From the NCBI GenBank assembly GCA_002479145.1, contig DLLX01000036.1:2599-12785 (forward strand): 10,187 nt of DNA, written 5' to 3'. The translations under genes were made by a program, and so were the position numbers. This document shows positions 1-5,940 of this stretch, piece by piece. The notes beneath the pieces are model-generated. The model did no database searches. It was not told the origin of the DNA and saw only the letters and a list, made by a program, of their open reading frames with translations. This stretch comes from Prevotella sp. UBA7551 (GTDB lineage Bacteria; Bacteroidota; Bacteroidia; Bacteroidales; Bacteroidaceae). The number at the start of each line of letters is the position of its first letter. The first letter of the stretch is position 1.

Positions 1-317
1 AAGGTTTGCAACGCACCTTCGCTCCCGACACGGTAGCGACCCGTCTGTATGTTGTCGGCATAGTCCGACCAAAGCAGCAGCCTCCGGAACACCTGATAAG
101 GCACTGGGCGCGAGACGCGCTTCACTTTGACCAACACGGAGTCGATGGTGTCGTCCTTATCGATGCGGATACAGGTCTTGTTGGCCGCACTGGTCATGCT
201 TGAAAAAAACAGATAATAGACTACAGCAGCCAGCACGACGCCCACGGCGGCCACCCATTTCCAATTCGTCCTCGCGCCTCCCTTGCGTCGGGCTGAGCGT
301 TTTCTCTTCTTTGCCAT
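1..317 (-). CDS. mltG: Endolytic murein transglycosylase MltG (YceG-like), N-terminal part
   Basis: MltG is an inner-membrane lytic transglycosylase that cuts nascent glycan strands and is thought to set strand length. Only 105 codons are visible; the 3' end lies off the left edge. The reading begins MAKKRKRSARRKGGAR, a strongly basic cytoplasmic start. A single membrane segment follows at about residues 20-38 (WKWVAAVGVVLAAVVYYLFF), then a periplasmic part. The stretch IRIDKDDTIDSV (about 50-61) and the later NIQTGRYRV (about 89-97) match the LysM-like subdomain that precedes the catalytic domain in YceG/MltG proteins. The catalytic glutamate region is outside the window, so activity cannot be judged. 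The ATG at 317-315 is chosen because it gives the basic n-region and lies about 27 bases after a TACCTTTG promoter box. It is divergent from the outer-membrane protein gene. Family call rests on this short stretch and the envelope context; fairly sure. Confidence 0.75.
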   Translation of the reverse strand, partial: MAKKRKRSARRKGGARTNWKWVAAVGVVLAAVVYYLFFSSMTSAANKTCIRIDKDDTIDSVLVKVKRVSRPVPYQVFRRLLLWSDYADNIQTGRYRVGSEGALQT

Positions 318-344
318 AAATGTACGCAATTCGATTTGCTGGTG

Positions 345-352
345 CAAAGGTA
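345..352 (-). promoter_or_regulatory. Bacteroidota -7 box (TACCTTTG) for mltG
   Basis: The minus strand reads TACCTTTGCA here, an exact match to the Bacteroidota sigma-ABfr -7 consensus TAnnTTTG. It would start transcription near base 340, giving a leader of roughly 20-25 bases before the mltG ATG at 317. No TTTG -33 element is seen at the usual 19-21 base spacing, so the upstream half is weak. Assignment is by motif and position only. Confidence 0.55.
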
Positions 353-438
353 ACTAAAAACAACTGAAACACGGGGCTTTGGATGTTGCTTTTATCATTT
401 TTTGAACTTAGAAATCACCCAATGTCCACAAAAAACGG

Positions 439-446
439 TAATTTTG
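439..446 (+). promoter_or_regulatory. Bacteroidota -7 box (TAATTTTG) for the outer-membrane protein gene
   Basis: TAATTTTG matches TAnnTTTG exactly. A start site would fall at about 450-453, almost on top of the ATG at 454. This favours translation from the downstream ATG at 484, which would then have a leader of about 30 bases. A -33 TTTG at proper spacing is not present; the nearest TTTG (401-404) is too far upstream. Confidence 0.5.
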
Positions 447-483
447 CGGCATCATGAACAGTCCACGCCACCAGAAGGAAACG

Positions 484-2538
484 ATGGATTTTGCCTGCCC
501 AAGGGCAGCCCTGCTGTGGCTTCTCCTGCTGGTAGGGACGATGATGGAGGCACGACCACACAGCCAGACCGCCGACCTGCTCCACCGTGTGGCCTCCTAT
601 CCCTCGATGGCGTGCCCCACCCCACCCGACTCCTTCGTCACTTACAGCTACGCCAAGGTGCTCATTGACGTGGAAAAGCGCAACCTGACGCTTGCCGCTG
701 TGCCCACCCTGTTCTATCTGATGCGCGACAACCGCCGCCACTTTCTTTCCGAAAGCTACGTGCGGATAGCCCACCACCGCGACGGGAAGGAGGCCATCGC
801 ACCGCTGCTCTACCTCTCCACGACCTACAACAACCACCGCACGCTCCCCAACTTGCGCACCTATCTTCTGCCCACACCATACAGGCCCACGCTCTTTGCC
901 GGCCATATCCTCTCCCCGCTCTGCCCCGACAACCGACGTTATTACCGCTATCGCATGCAAAAGGACCGTGACGGGCGGGCGCGCCTTTCCTTTCAGAGCC
1001 GAAACCGCAACACCCAACTGCTCCGTAGGGGCTGGGCGACTATCGAAGCGAGCACGGGCAGGGTGGAAAAGTTTCGGTTTGAAGGCGAGTATGACATGGT
1101 GAAGTTCACCGTAGAAGGCGAGATGGGTGTGGCGGGCATACCCTCCCTATTTCCCAAATCGTGCAGACTCGAAGGCACTTTCCGCTTCCTTGGCAACCGT
1201 CTGCGTGCCCATGTCGTGACCTTTCCGCAGCTTCCGCCACTCATCTCAGCACAGGCGAAGGACAATGACGCTGCCCTGCTCATGGAAAGGATACGCCCCG
1301 TAGGACTGGACAGCCTCGAACGGCGGCTGGCCGACACCTACCAGCACGCCACCCCCGACGCTACGGCCAACGATTCTACGCCGAAAAGGCGAAGCAGCTG
1401 GGCGAAACGGGTGCTGTGGGACATGATAGGCGACAACATTCTCAACCGCATCAGCGCGCGTTTCGGCAGCGACAAACAGGGGTACGTGCGGTTCAGCCCG
1501 CTCTTCAACCCACTCTACATGGGGTACAGCGGCCGACGCGGTCTGTACTACAAGTTTAAGGCGCAGGCGAACTACCGCTTCAACGACAACCAGGAGCTGT
1601 CGACGACCATCCGCCTCGGCTACTCCTTCAAGCAGAAGCAGCTCTTTTTCAACCTGCCCGTGACCTGGCGGTTCAACAAAAGGCGCAACGGCTTCGTGTT
1701 TATGCAGTTCTCCAACGGCAACCGCATCACCGATTCGCGCGCGCTGGAAGCCATCAAGAACACCACGACACGCGATACCATCCAGTGGGACAGCCTCGGA
1801 CTCGACTACTTCAGAGACTCCCGCCTGCAGGTGTCGGCCGGCATCGACCTTGTACCTTCGCGACTCGGCTTCGAGGCAGGAGTGGTCTTCCACCGTAGGT
1901 CTGCCGTAGACAGCCACGGGTTCGACCTCTCCCACCGCCCGAGTACCTACCGGACCTTTGGCCCTTTCGCCAAATTCATCTGGCGTCCACTCTCCGACCG
2001 CGTGCCGCTGGCGTTCTCCATGCGCTACGACCAAGGCACAGGGTGGCTCTCCTCCAACCTCCACTACGCACGGATGGAACTCGACGGGCAGTACATCCGC
2101 CACCTGTCGCGCATGAGAAGCCTGTCGCTGAGGGCTGGAGGCGGCTTCTATTTCGACAAGGTGGGCGACACTTACTTTGTCGATTATCAGAACTTTCAGG
2201 AGGAATATGTGCCTGGCGGGTGGAACGATGACTGGACTGGGGAGTTTGAAGTGCTCAACTCCCATTGGTATAATGCCTCCAACTTCTATGCAAGAGCGAA
2301 CGCCACCTATGAGAGTCCGATGCTGCTGCTCGCCCGTTTTCCCCTGCTCGGCCGTATTGTGGAGACGGAACGGATTCACCTGGGTGCGCTGGCGGTGAGC
2401 CACTATGTGCCCTACGTGGAGTTAGGGTATAGCTTTACCAACCGTGTTTTCTCCTTCGGCATCTTCACGGGCATGGCACCTCACCATTTCGAAGGCGTGG
2501 AACTGAAGTTTGGACTGGAGCTGTTCAGCAACTGGTAG
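484..2538 (+). CDS. Predicted outer-membrane beta-barrel protein, DUF5686-like
   Basis: The 684-residue product has a signal peptide at the chosen start (MDFACPRAALLWLLLLVG, cleavage likely near residue 23). The mature N-terminal third is mixed alpha/beta, with a basic, low-complexity linker near residues 286-304. From about residue 330 to the end come alternating amphipathic strands rich in Tyr, Arg and Phe, typical of a large barrel. The last residues are ELFSNW, an aromatic end as expected for BAM-inserted proteins. Stretches such as LVPSRLGFEAGVVFH and LNSHWYNASNFYARANATYE resemble DUF5686 barrels of Bacteroidota. Those usually carry an N-terminal carboxypeptidase-regulatory-like domain, which I do not see. 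Start: ATG 484 has AGAAGGAA just upstream and begins directly with the signal peptide. The in-frame ATG at 454 would add ten residues (MNSPRHQKET) and sit almost at the predicted transcription start. Ligand or substrate unknown. Barrel call solid; family name less so. Confidence 0.7.
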   Translation: MDFACPRAALLWLLLLVGTMMEARPHSQTADLLHRVASYPSMACPTPPDSFVTYSYAKVLIDVEKRNLTLAAVPTLFYLMRDNRRHFLSESYVRIAHHRDGKEAIAPLLYLSTTYNNHRTLPNLRTYLLPTPYRPTLFAGHILSPLCPDNRRYYRYRMQKDRDGRARLSFQSRNRNTQLLRRGWATIEASTGRVEKFRFEGEYDMVKFTVEGEMGVAGIPSLFPKSCRLEGTFRFLGNRLRAHVVTFPQLPPLISAQAKDNDAALLMERIRPVGLDSLERRLADTYQHATPDATANDSTPKRRSSWAKRVLWDMIGDNILNRISARFGSDKQGYVRFSPLFNPLYMGYSGRRGLYYKFKAQANYRFNDNQELSTTIRLGYSFKQKQLFFNLPVTWRFNKRRNGFVFMQFSNGNRITDSRALEAIKNTTTRDTIQWDSLGLDYFRDSRLQVSAGIDLVPSRLGFEAGVVFHRRSAVDSHGFDLSHRPSTYRTFGPFAKFIWRPLSDRVPLAFSMRYDQGTGWLSSNLHYARMELDGQYIRHLSRMRSLSLRAGGGFYFDKVGDTYFVDYQNFQEEYVPGGWNDDWTGEFEVLNSHWYNASNFYARANATYESPMLLLARFPLLGRIVETERIHLGALAVSHYVPYVELGYSFTNRVFSFGIFTGMAPHHFEGVELKFGLELFSNW

Positions 2539-2676
2539 ACGCGCATGGAAATGCCTGCAAATGCTGAACACAGAGCTGGAAGAGCCTGTATGCGTCAGGC
2601 GTGCCCAATATACGCCGCTGCAAAATGGCAGGAGGGCCTATCCGCAGACTTGTGGAATGTGTACACAGGACACGCC
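2539..2676. other. Convergent intergenic gap, no clear terminator
   Basis: These 138 bases separate the ends of two converging genes, so a bidirectional terminator would be expected. I see only a weak hairpin, GGCGT at 2598-2602 pairing with ACGCC at 2612-2616 across a nine-base loop and with no T run. There is also a ten-base perfect palindrome, TGTGTACACA, at 2658-2667. Neither is a convincing terminator. No gene is supported here. Confidence 0.4.
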
Positions 2677-3513
2677 CTAATTGACCGTGATATGAAAGCA
2701 TCCCTGCCGGTTCTCATGCTTCACGAAGCAGCGTCCTTGCTTTCTCAAGTCGCGAAGCACCTCGCTGAGCACCCACTTCAGGGTGTCATTGCGCACAGGT
2801 TGCTCCACGGGCGTGTAGTGATTATAGGCGATGTCGAAGGTCGTGCCATAGAGATGGCAGCTGTTTTCCGTAGCATTGTGGTTGTATCGGCGCAAGGCTG
2901 CCACGTCCTCCTTGGTGCGGAGCAGGCTCGACACGATGAGCTTGTTCAACGGAACCCCCTTGACCTGAAGGCTGTCGAGGAAATTGCAGGCAATTTCCTG
3001 AAGCAAAACTGCGGCCCGCGGCACCAGATAGGGGACGCTGCGGCTCAACTTTCGCACATCATAGTAAGGGTTGCTGCCCACATAAACCAGCTCTCCCTTG
3101 CGGCGCTCGGCATCGGCACGGTCGAGCACGGCAGTCACCCCATAGCGCTGGGCGGCCTCGAGCTGCACCCCTTGGGAATCGGGAAAGCACTCGCGATAGC
3201 TGCCTACGCCAAGCACACGGGTATGGCGCTCACTCCCATCGGGGTTGAAGAAGTCGGTCAAAGTGACTGGGGATTCTATCGAGGCGGCTGGCTCCAACTG
3301 GGCAACCCTCCCGCTTCGGTCCGCATTCAGACCGTTGCGCTGGTCATTTACCGCGCTTACACTGTCTGCATCAGTACCCGACGACAGGTTCAACTGGTCG
3401 GAATACTGCGTGCCCACCACCCCGGGGAAAATGATTCTGACCAATGCAAGGACACCCGTAATGATGAGAAATCCCCATAAATAATTCTTCTTGGAAATCC
3501 TAAACTTCTTCAT
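2677..3513 (-). CDS. Membrane-anchored DUF5715-like protein, candidate M15-type peptidoglycan peptidase
   Basis: The 278-residue product starts with a basic tail and one membrane segment at about residues 11-29 (YLWGFLIITGVLALVRIIF), so the rest should lie in the periplasm. A Ser/Asp/Asn-rich linker runs to about residue 80. The C-terminal part (about 160-278) has SSLLRT (195-200), then SCHLYGTTFDI (218-228), and HENRQGCFHITV near the end. Together these resemble the SxHxxGxAxD zinc motif plus a late histidine of M15/LAS-type D-Ala-D-Ala peptidases. The candidate ligands are His220, Asp227 and His274, and Glu267 is a possible catalytic acid. The classical ExWH spacing is absent. Bacteroidota proteins of this look are grouped as DUF5715, which I name from memory. 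Peptidase activity is inference. ATG 3513 fits the TATCTTTG box just upstream. A 311-codon plus-strand frame over the same DNA is rejected. Confidence 0.7.
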   Translation of the reverse strand: MKKFRISKKNYLWGFLIITGVLALVRIIFPGVVGTQYSDQLNLSSGTDADSVSAVNDQRNGLNADRSGRVAQLEPAASIESPVTLTDFFNPDGSERHTRVLGVGSYRECFPDSQGVQLEAAQRYGVTAVLDRADAERRKGELVYVGSNPYYDVRKLSRSVPYLVPRAAVLLQEIACNFLDSLQVKGVPLNKLIVSSLLRTKEDVAALRRYNHNATENSCHLYGTTFDIAYNHYTPVEQPVRNDTLKWVLSEVLRDLRKQGRCFVKHENRQGCFHITVN

Positions 3514-3522
3514 ATTCGTCTA

Positions 3523-3530
3523 CAAAGATA
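3523..3530 (-). promoter_or_regulatory. Proximal -7 box (TATCTTTG) for the DUF5715-like gene
   Basis: The minus strand reads TATCTTTG, an exact TAnnTTTG match ending nine bases before the ATG at 3513. A start site from this box would leave a leader of only about five bases. No -33 TTTG at 19-21 bases is visible. It may be the main promoter with a very short leader, or secondary to the upstream box at 3588-3595. Confidence 0.45.
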
Positions 3531-3578
3531 ATCCAACGAGCACAATGAGAGCCTGCTCTCTGATTGCCGAGTGCAGCA

Positions 3579-3595
3579 TATCTTTTGCAAAGATA
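3579..3595. repeat. Perfect inverted repeat TATCTTT-TGC-AAAGATA
   Basis: Two seven-base arms, TATCTTT (3579-3585) and AAAGATA (3589-3595), flank the three-base spacer TGC. The right arm read on the minus strand, plus one spacer base, is TATCTTTG, an exact Bacteroidota -7 box (3595-3588) continuing into CA as in many such promoters. It would give a leader of about 70 bases for the DUF5715-like gene. The symmetry may be an operator overlapping the promoter or chance in AT-rich DNA. Confidence 0.45.
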
Positions 3596-3707
3596 AGAAA
3601 AACGAGCGAAATGGGGTGTAGAATTAACTGCTTTTATCAATTAGCTCAATGACAAAGAGATGTGTAGAGGACGGAGAAAAGGCAGAAATCATCTCCTCAC
3701 CCGCATA

Positions 3708-4166
3708 CTATGGGTTGGTTTTCAACTGCGCATAGTGGATGACCTTGTTCAGTTTGGAAAGGGCTACGGTGTAGGACGTGCCCTTGGTGGTGCGCTGGTA
3801 GACATAGCTTGTGCCTTCAATATGCCAACAAGTGTCGCGACGGCTGATGGTGTCGATGCCATGAAAGAAAGCAGACGGAGCGATAGTGTCCATAGAAAGG
3901 ACGGCGGTGAAATTGCCACTGGCCACAGTTTCCTCGTATGCAGCAATGCTTGTAGAGTCGGGCACCTGCGGGGTCTCGCTCACAATGCGGTACTTCGGGA
4001 AGTTGACCCCCGTTATCAGACGAAGGTTGATGGGCATCGTGGTGTCGGCTTCCAGTGGGGCAAAGGCACTCTGCGGCACACTGTCGGCATCCGAAGGAGT
4101 GGAGTCGGTGGCCAGATGGCAGGACGCCAAACCAGCAATGGCTATGGCATAAAAAAGCTTTCTCAT
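3708..4166 (-). CDS. Small predicted lipoprotein of unknown function
   Basis: The 152-residue product opens with MRKLFYAIAIAGLASC, a short lipoprotein signal with lipobox LASC and the lipid-bearing cysteine at residue 16. After it comes an acidic Ser/Thr/Asp-rich linker (about 17-40), then a folded-looking domain of about 110 residues rich in Ser and Thr with strand-like segments. No catalytic motif is apparent and I do not recognise a family. Its ATG overlaps the stop of the helicase gene in the tetranucleotide ATGA (4166-4163), which implies translational coupling and co-transcription. An AAGGAA sequence lies in the helicase tail about 13 bases before the start. It is the last gene of the lpxA-miaA-PBP1A-helicase run. 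Destination, inner or outer membrane, cannot be decided here; no strong surface-export signal is obvious after the cysteine. Confidence 0.75.
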   Translation of the reverse strand: MRKLFYAIAIAGLASCHLATDSTPSDADSVPQSAFAPLEADTTMPINLRLITGVNFPKYRIVSETPQVPDSTSIAAYEETVASGNFTAVLSMDTIAPSAFFHGIDTISRRDTCWHIEGTSYVYQRTTKGTSYTVALSKLNKVIHYAQLKTNP

Positions 4167-5923
4167 CTTTGTTTTTCTTCCTTTTCCAGTTTGTTGATTC
4201 GCCGTTGGGCTTTGGCATAATCGGGACGAAGCTCCAAAGCCTTGCGGTAGTTTTTGATGGCAGCCGTGGTAAGCCCCTCATTCTCACACTCTTTCCCCAT
4301 CACAAAGTACTCCGTGGCGAGCTTTTTCAGATACGTTTCCCGCCTCTTCAGTTCGGCTGTCAGCCTGTTGTTCTCCTCCCGCAAGGCATTGAAGTGGTTG
4401 AGTTTCATGCGAAAAAGTCGCTTACAGGCAGGCTTCTCGATGTCGTAACGGCTGTGGATGGCGAGGAAAAACTGCTCGATGAACCGCCCATAGTCACCCT
4501 TCTCCCATGCCTGGGCGGCATCATAGTACTCCTTGTCGGCTTTCGACTGGCGCAATACCTTCCCTATGAGTGCCGAGTCGTTGTAATGCCGGGAGAAAGC
4601 AAGCACTTCGTCGTTCACAAATACGTCGCTCCGCCGCACGCCACGGTGCAGCCGAATGCCCTCAAGGGAGGTGCAACGGGAAAGCGCAACGTAGGTTTGG
4701 CCTGCCGCAAACGCCCCATTGCACAGGTCGATATCCGCCCGCTGGAAGGTCAACCCTTGGCTTTTGTGGATGGTAATGGCCCAAGCGAGCTTCAAGGGAA
4801 ACTGAGTGTAGGTGCCGATCTGCTCCTCCACAATCTTCTTTTCCACCTCATCAAAATGGTAACGGACGTTTTGCCAAAGCTCACGCCCTACTAACAGTCG
4901 CCCTTCCTCCTCGGTCTTGACATAAAGGCAGCCTTGTTCCTCATCGATTGCCGTGACAACGCCCAGCGTACCATTTACCCAGAGGTGTTCGGGATTGTTC
5001 TTGACGAACATCACCTGTGCTCCCACTTTCAGCCTTAGTAGCTGTGGTGTGGGCAAAGAACTTTCAGGAAACTCACCTTCGATGGTTCCCTCGAACTCAA
5101 TTTCGTCTCCTGGGAGCTTTGACAACTCCTCATTGTTGATCCAGTCGGCGTTGTCCCGTTTTGCGGAGAGCGTGATGGAGAGGCTGCCCTCATCGCTTTC
5201 CGCCTTCAAAGGGGCATTGGACACGTGCGCATTGAGAGCGGATAGATCGCCAACAGTCATGCGATTGGTGCGGATATGGTCGAGAATGGCGATAAAGCGG
5301 GGGTCGGTCTGACGGTAGACTTTGCGCAGCTCGATGCTGACCAAAGGAAATGTCTGGAAGATGTTCGCATTGAAAAAATAGACACCCTTGTAGAATGGCG
5401 ACAGAAGATGGCGGTCTTCCTCTTTCAAAACAGGCTCCAACTGATAGATGTCTCCCACAAAAAGCATCTGCTTGCCACCGAAAGGCTCACGCATTTTGTG
5501 ACAGTAGATGCGCAGCACCTTGTCGATAAAGTCGATGATGTCGGCGCGCACCATCGACACTTCGTCTATGATAATCAGCTCCAGCTCACGCAGCAGTTTG
5601 ATTTTGTCGCCATTATAGCGTAGTGTCTTGCGTATCTCGCGCGCCGAATAGCGGATGTCCGTGGGCAGCAAAGGATGGAAAGGGAGTCGGAAAAACGAGT
5701 GAAGCGTCACCCCTCCGGCATTGATTGCCGCTATGCCCGTGGGTGCAAGGACAACGTGTTTCTTCTTGGTCGTGGCGGCAATGTAGCGGAGAAAGGTAGA
5801 CTTTCCTGTTCCAGCCTTACCCGTAAGGAAGAGTGAATTGTGCGTAAACTGGACAATCTGGAGTGCTTGCTGCAACTCCTGATTGTCCGTATCTACTTTG
5901 GTTATATCCAGCTCTGGAATCAT
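4163..5923 (-). CDS. PIF1/RecD-like superfamily 1B helicase with coiled-coil and TPR tail
   Basis: This is a cytosolic ATP-dependent DNA helicase of 586 residues. Seen in order (numbered from ATG 5923): Walker A GKAGTGKST (35-43), the PIF1-type motif Ia APTGIAA (60-66), Walker B IIIDEVSM (117-124), motif III GDIYQLEP (157-164), motif IV VYRQ (202-205), the UvrD/RecD C-terminal motif THKSQG (384-390 region), and motif VI TYVALSR (410-416). After about residue 500 a predicted coiled coil (NALREENNRLTAELKRRE) leads to one TPR-like repeat (about 536-570) and a charged end. Start choice: the frame offers TTG 5935, GTG 5932 and ATG 5923. The ATG is preferred and follows the preceding PBP stop by 17 bases with GGGCGGA before it. 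The gene overlaps the lipoprotein gene by ATGA. PIF1 family members act in replication-fork and G-quadruplex processing; the bacterial substrate here is unknown. The family call is secure. Confidence 0.9.
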   Translation of the reverse strand: MIPELDITKVDTDNQELQQALQIVQFTHNSLFLTGKAGTGKSTFLRYIAATTKKKHVVLAPTGIAAINAGGVTLHSFFRLPFHPLLPTDIRYSAREIRKTLRYNGDKIKLLRELELIIIDEVSMVRADIIDFIDKVLRIYCHKMREPFGGKQMLFVGDIYQLEPVLKEEDRHLLSPFYKGVYFFNANIFQTFPLVSIELRKVYRQTDPRFIAILDHIRTNRMTVGDLSALNAHVSNAPLKAESDEGSLSITLSAKRDNADWINNEELSKLPGDEIEFEGTIEGEFPESSLPTPQLLRLKVGAQVMFVKNNPEHLWVNGTLGVVTAIDEEQGCLYVKTEEEGRLLVGRELWQNVRYHFDEVEKKIVEEQIGTYTQFPLKLAWAITIHKSQGLTFQRADIDLCNGAFAAGQTYVALSRCTSLEGIRLHRGVRRSDVFVNDEVLAFSRHYNDSALIGKVLRQSKADKEYYDAAQAWEKGDYGRFIEQFFLAIHSRYDIEKPACKRLFRMKLNHFNALREENNRLTAELKRRETYLKKLATEYFVMGKECENEGLTTAAIKNYRKALELRPDYAKAQRRINKLEKEEKQR

Positions 5924-5940
5924 TCCGCCCACCAAAGAAA

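Larger units (their letters stand above)
3514..3707. other. Intergenic region between the lipoprotein gene and the DUF5715-like gene
   Basis: This 194-base gap lies between two minus-strand genes, downstream of the lipoprotein gene and upstream of the DUF5715-like gene. It is visibly richer in A and T than the flanking coding DNA. It contains two TATCTTTG boxes pointing left, an inverted repeat around the upstream one, and no supported gene. Downstream of the lipoprotein stop I see only imperfect pairing (minus-strand GAGGAGA with TCTCC and CCTC, about 3655-3695) and no T run. I therefore do not call a terminator. Confidence 0.5.

Noticed and set aside
454..483. Upstream ATG 454 as start of the barrel gene
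   Set aside because: It would add MNSPRHQKET before a complete signal peptide and lies nearly at the predicted transcription start; ATG 484 has AGAAGGAA at good distance. Kept as an alternative, not excluded.
415..1017. Minus-strand open frame of 200 codons
   Set aside because: It is antisense to the start of the barrel gene, and covers that gene's promoter and signal peptide region; no recognisable features.
1246..2403. Minus-strand open frame of 385 codons
   Set aside because: It is the antisense shadow of the barrel gene. The product is rich in Val, Glu, Ala and His without domain logic, as expected from GC-biased third positions, while the plus frame has a signal peptide and barrel strands.
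2598..2616. Hairpin GGCGT/ACGCC as a terminator
   Set aside because: Only five pairs, a nine-base loop and no following T run on either strand.
2545..3480. Plus-strand open frame of 311 codons
   Set aside because: It lies antisense to the DUF5715-like gene, whose minus-strand product has a membrane anchor, a linker and a zinc-type motif. The plus product has no recognisable domain and begins just after the barrel gene without its own promoter.
4055..4894. Plus-strand open frame of 279 codons
   Set aside because: It is antisense to the helicase C-terminal half and part of the lipoprotein gene, both better supported.
5924..5935. TTG 5935 or GTG 5932 as helicase start
   Set aside because: Both precede an ATG at 5923 by only a few codons; the ATG is the stronger initiator and GGGCGGA lies just ahead of it.
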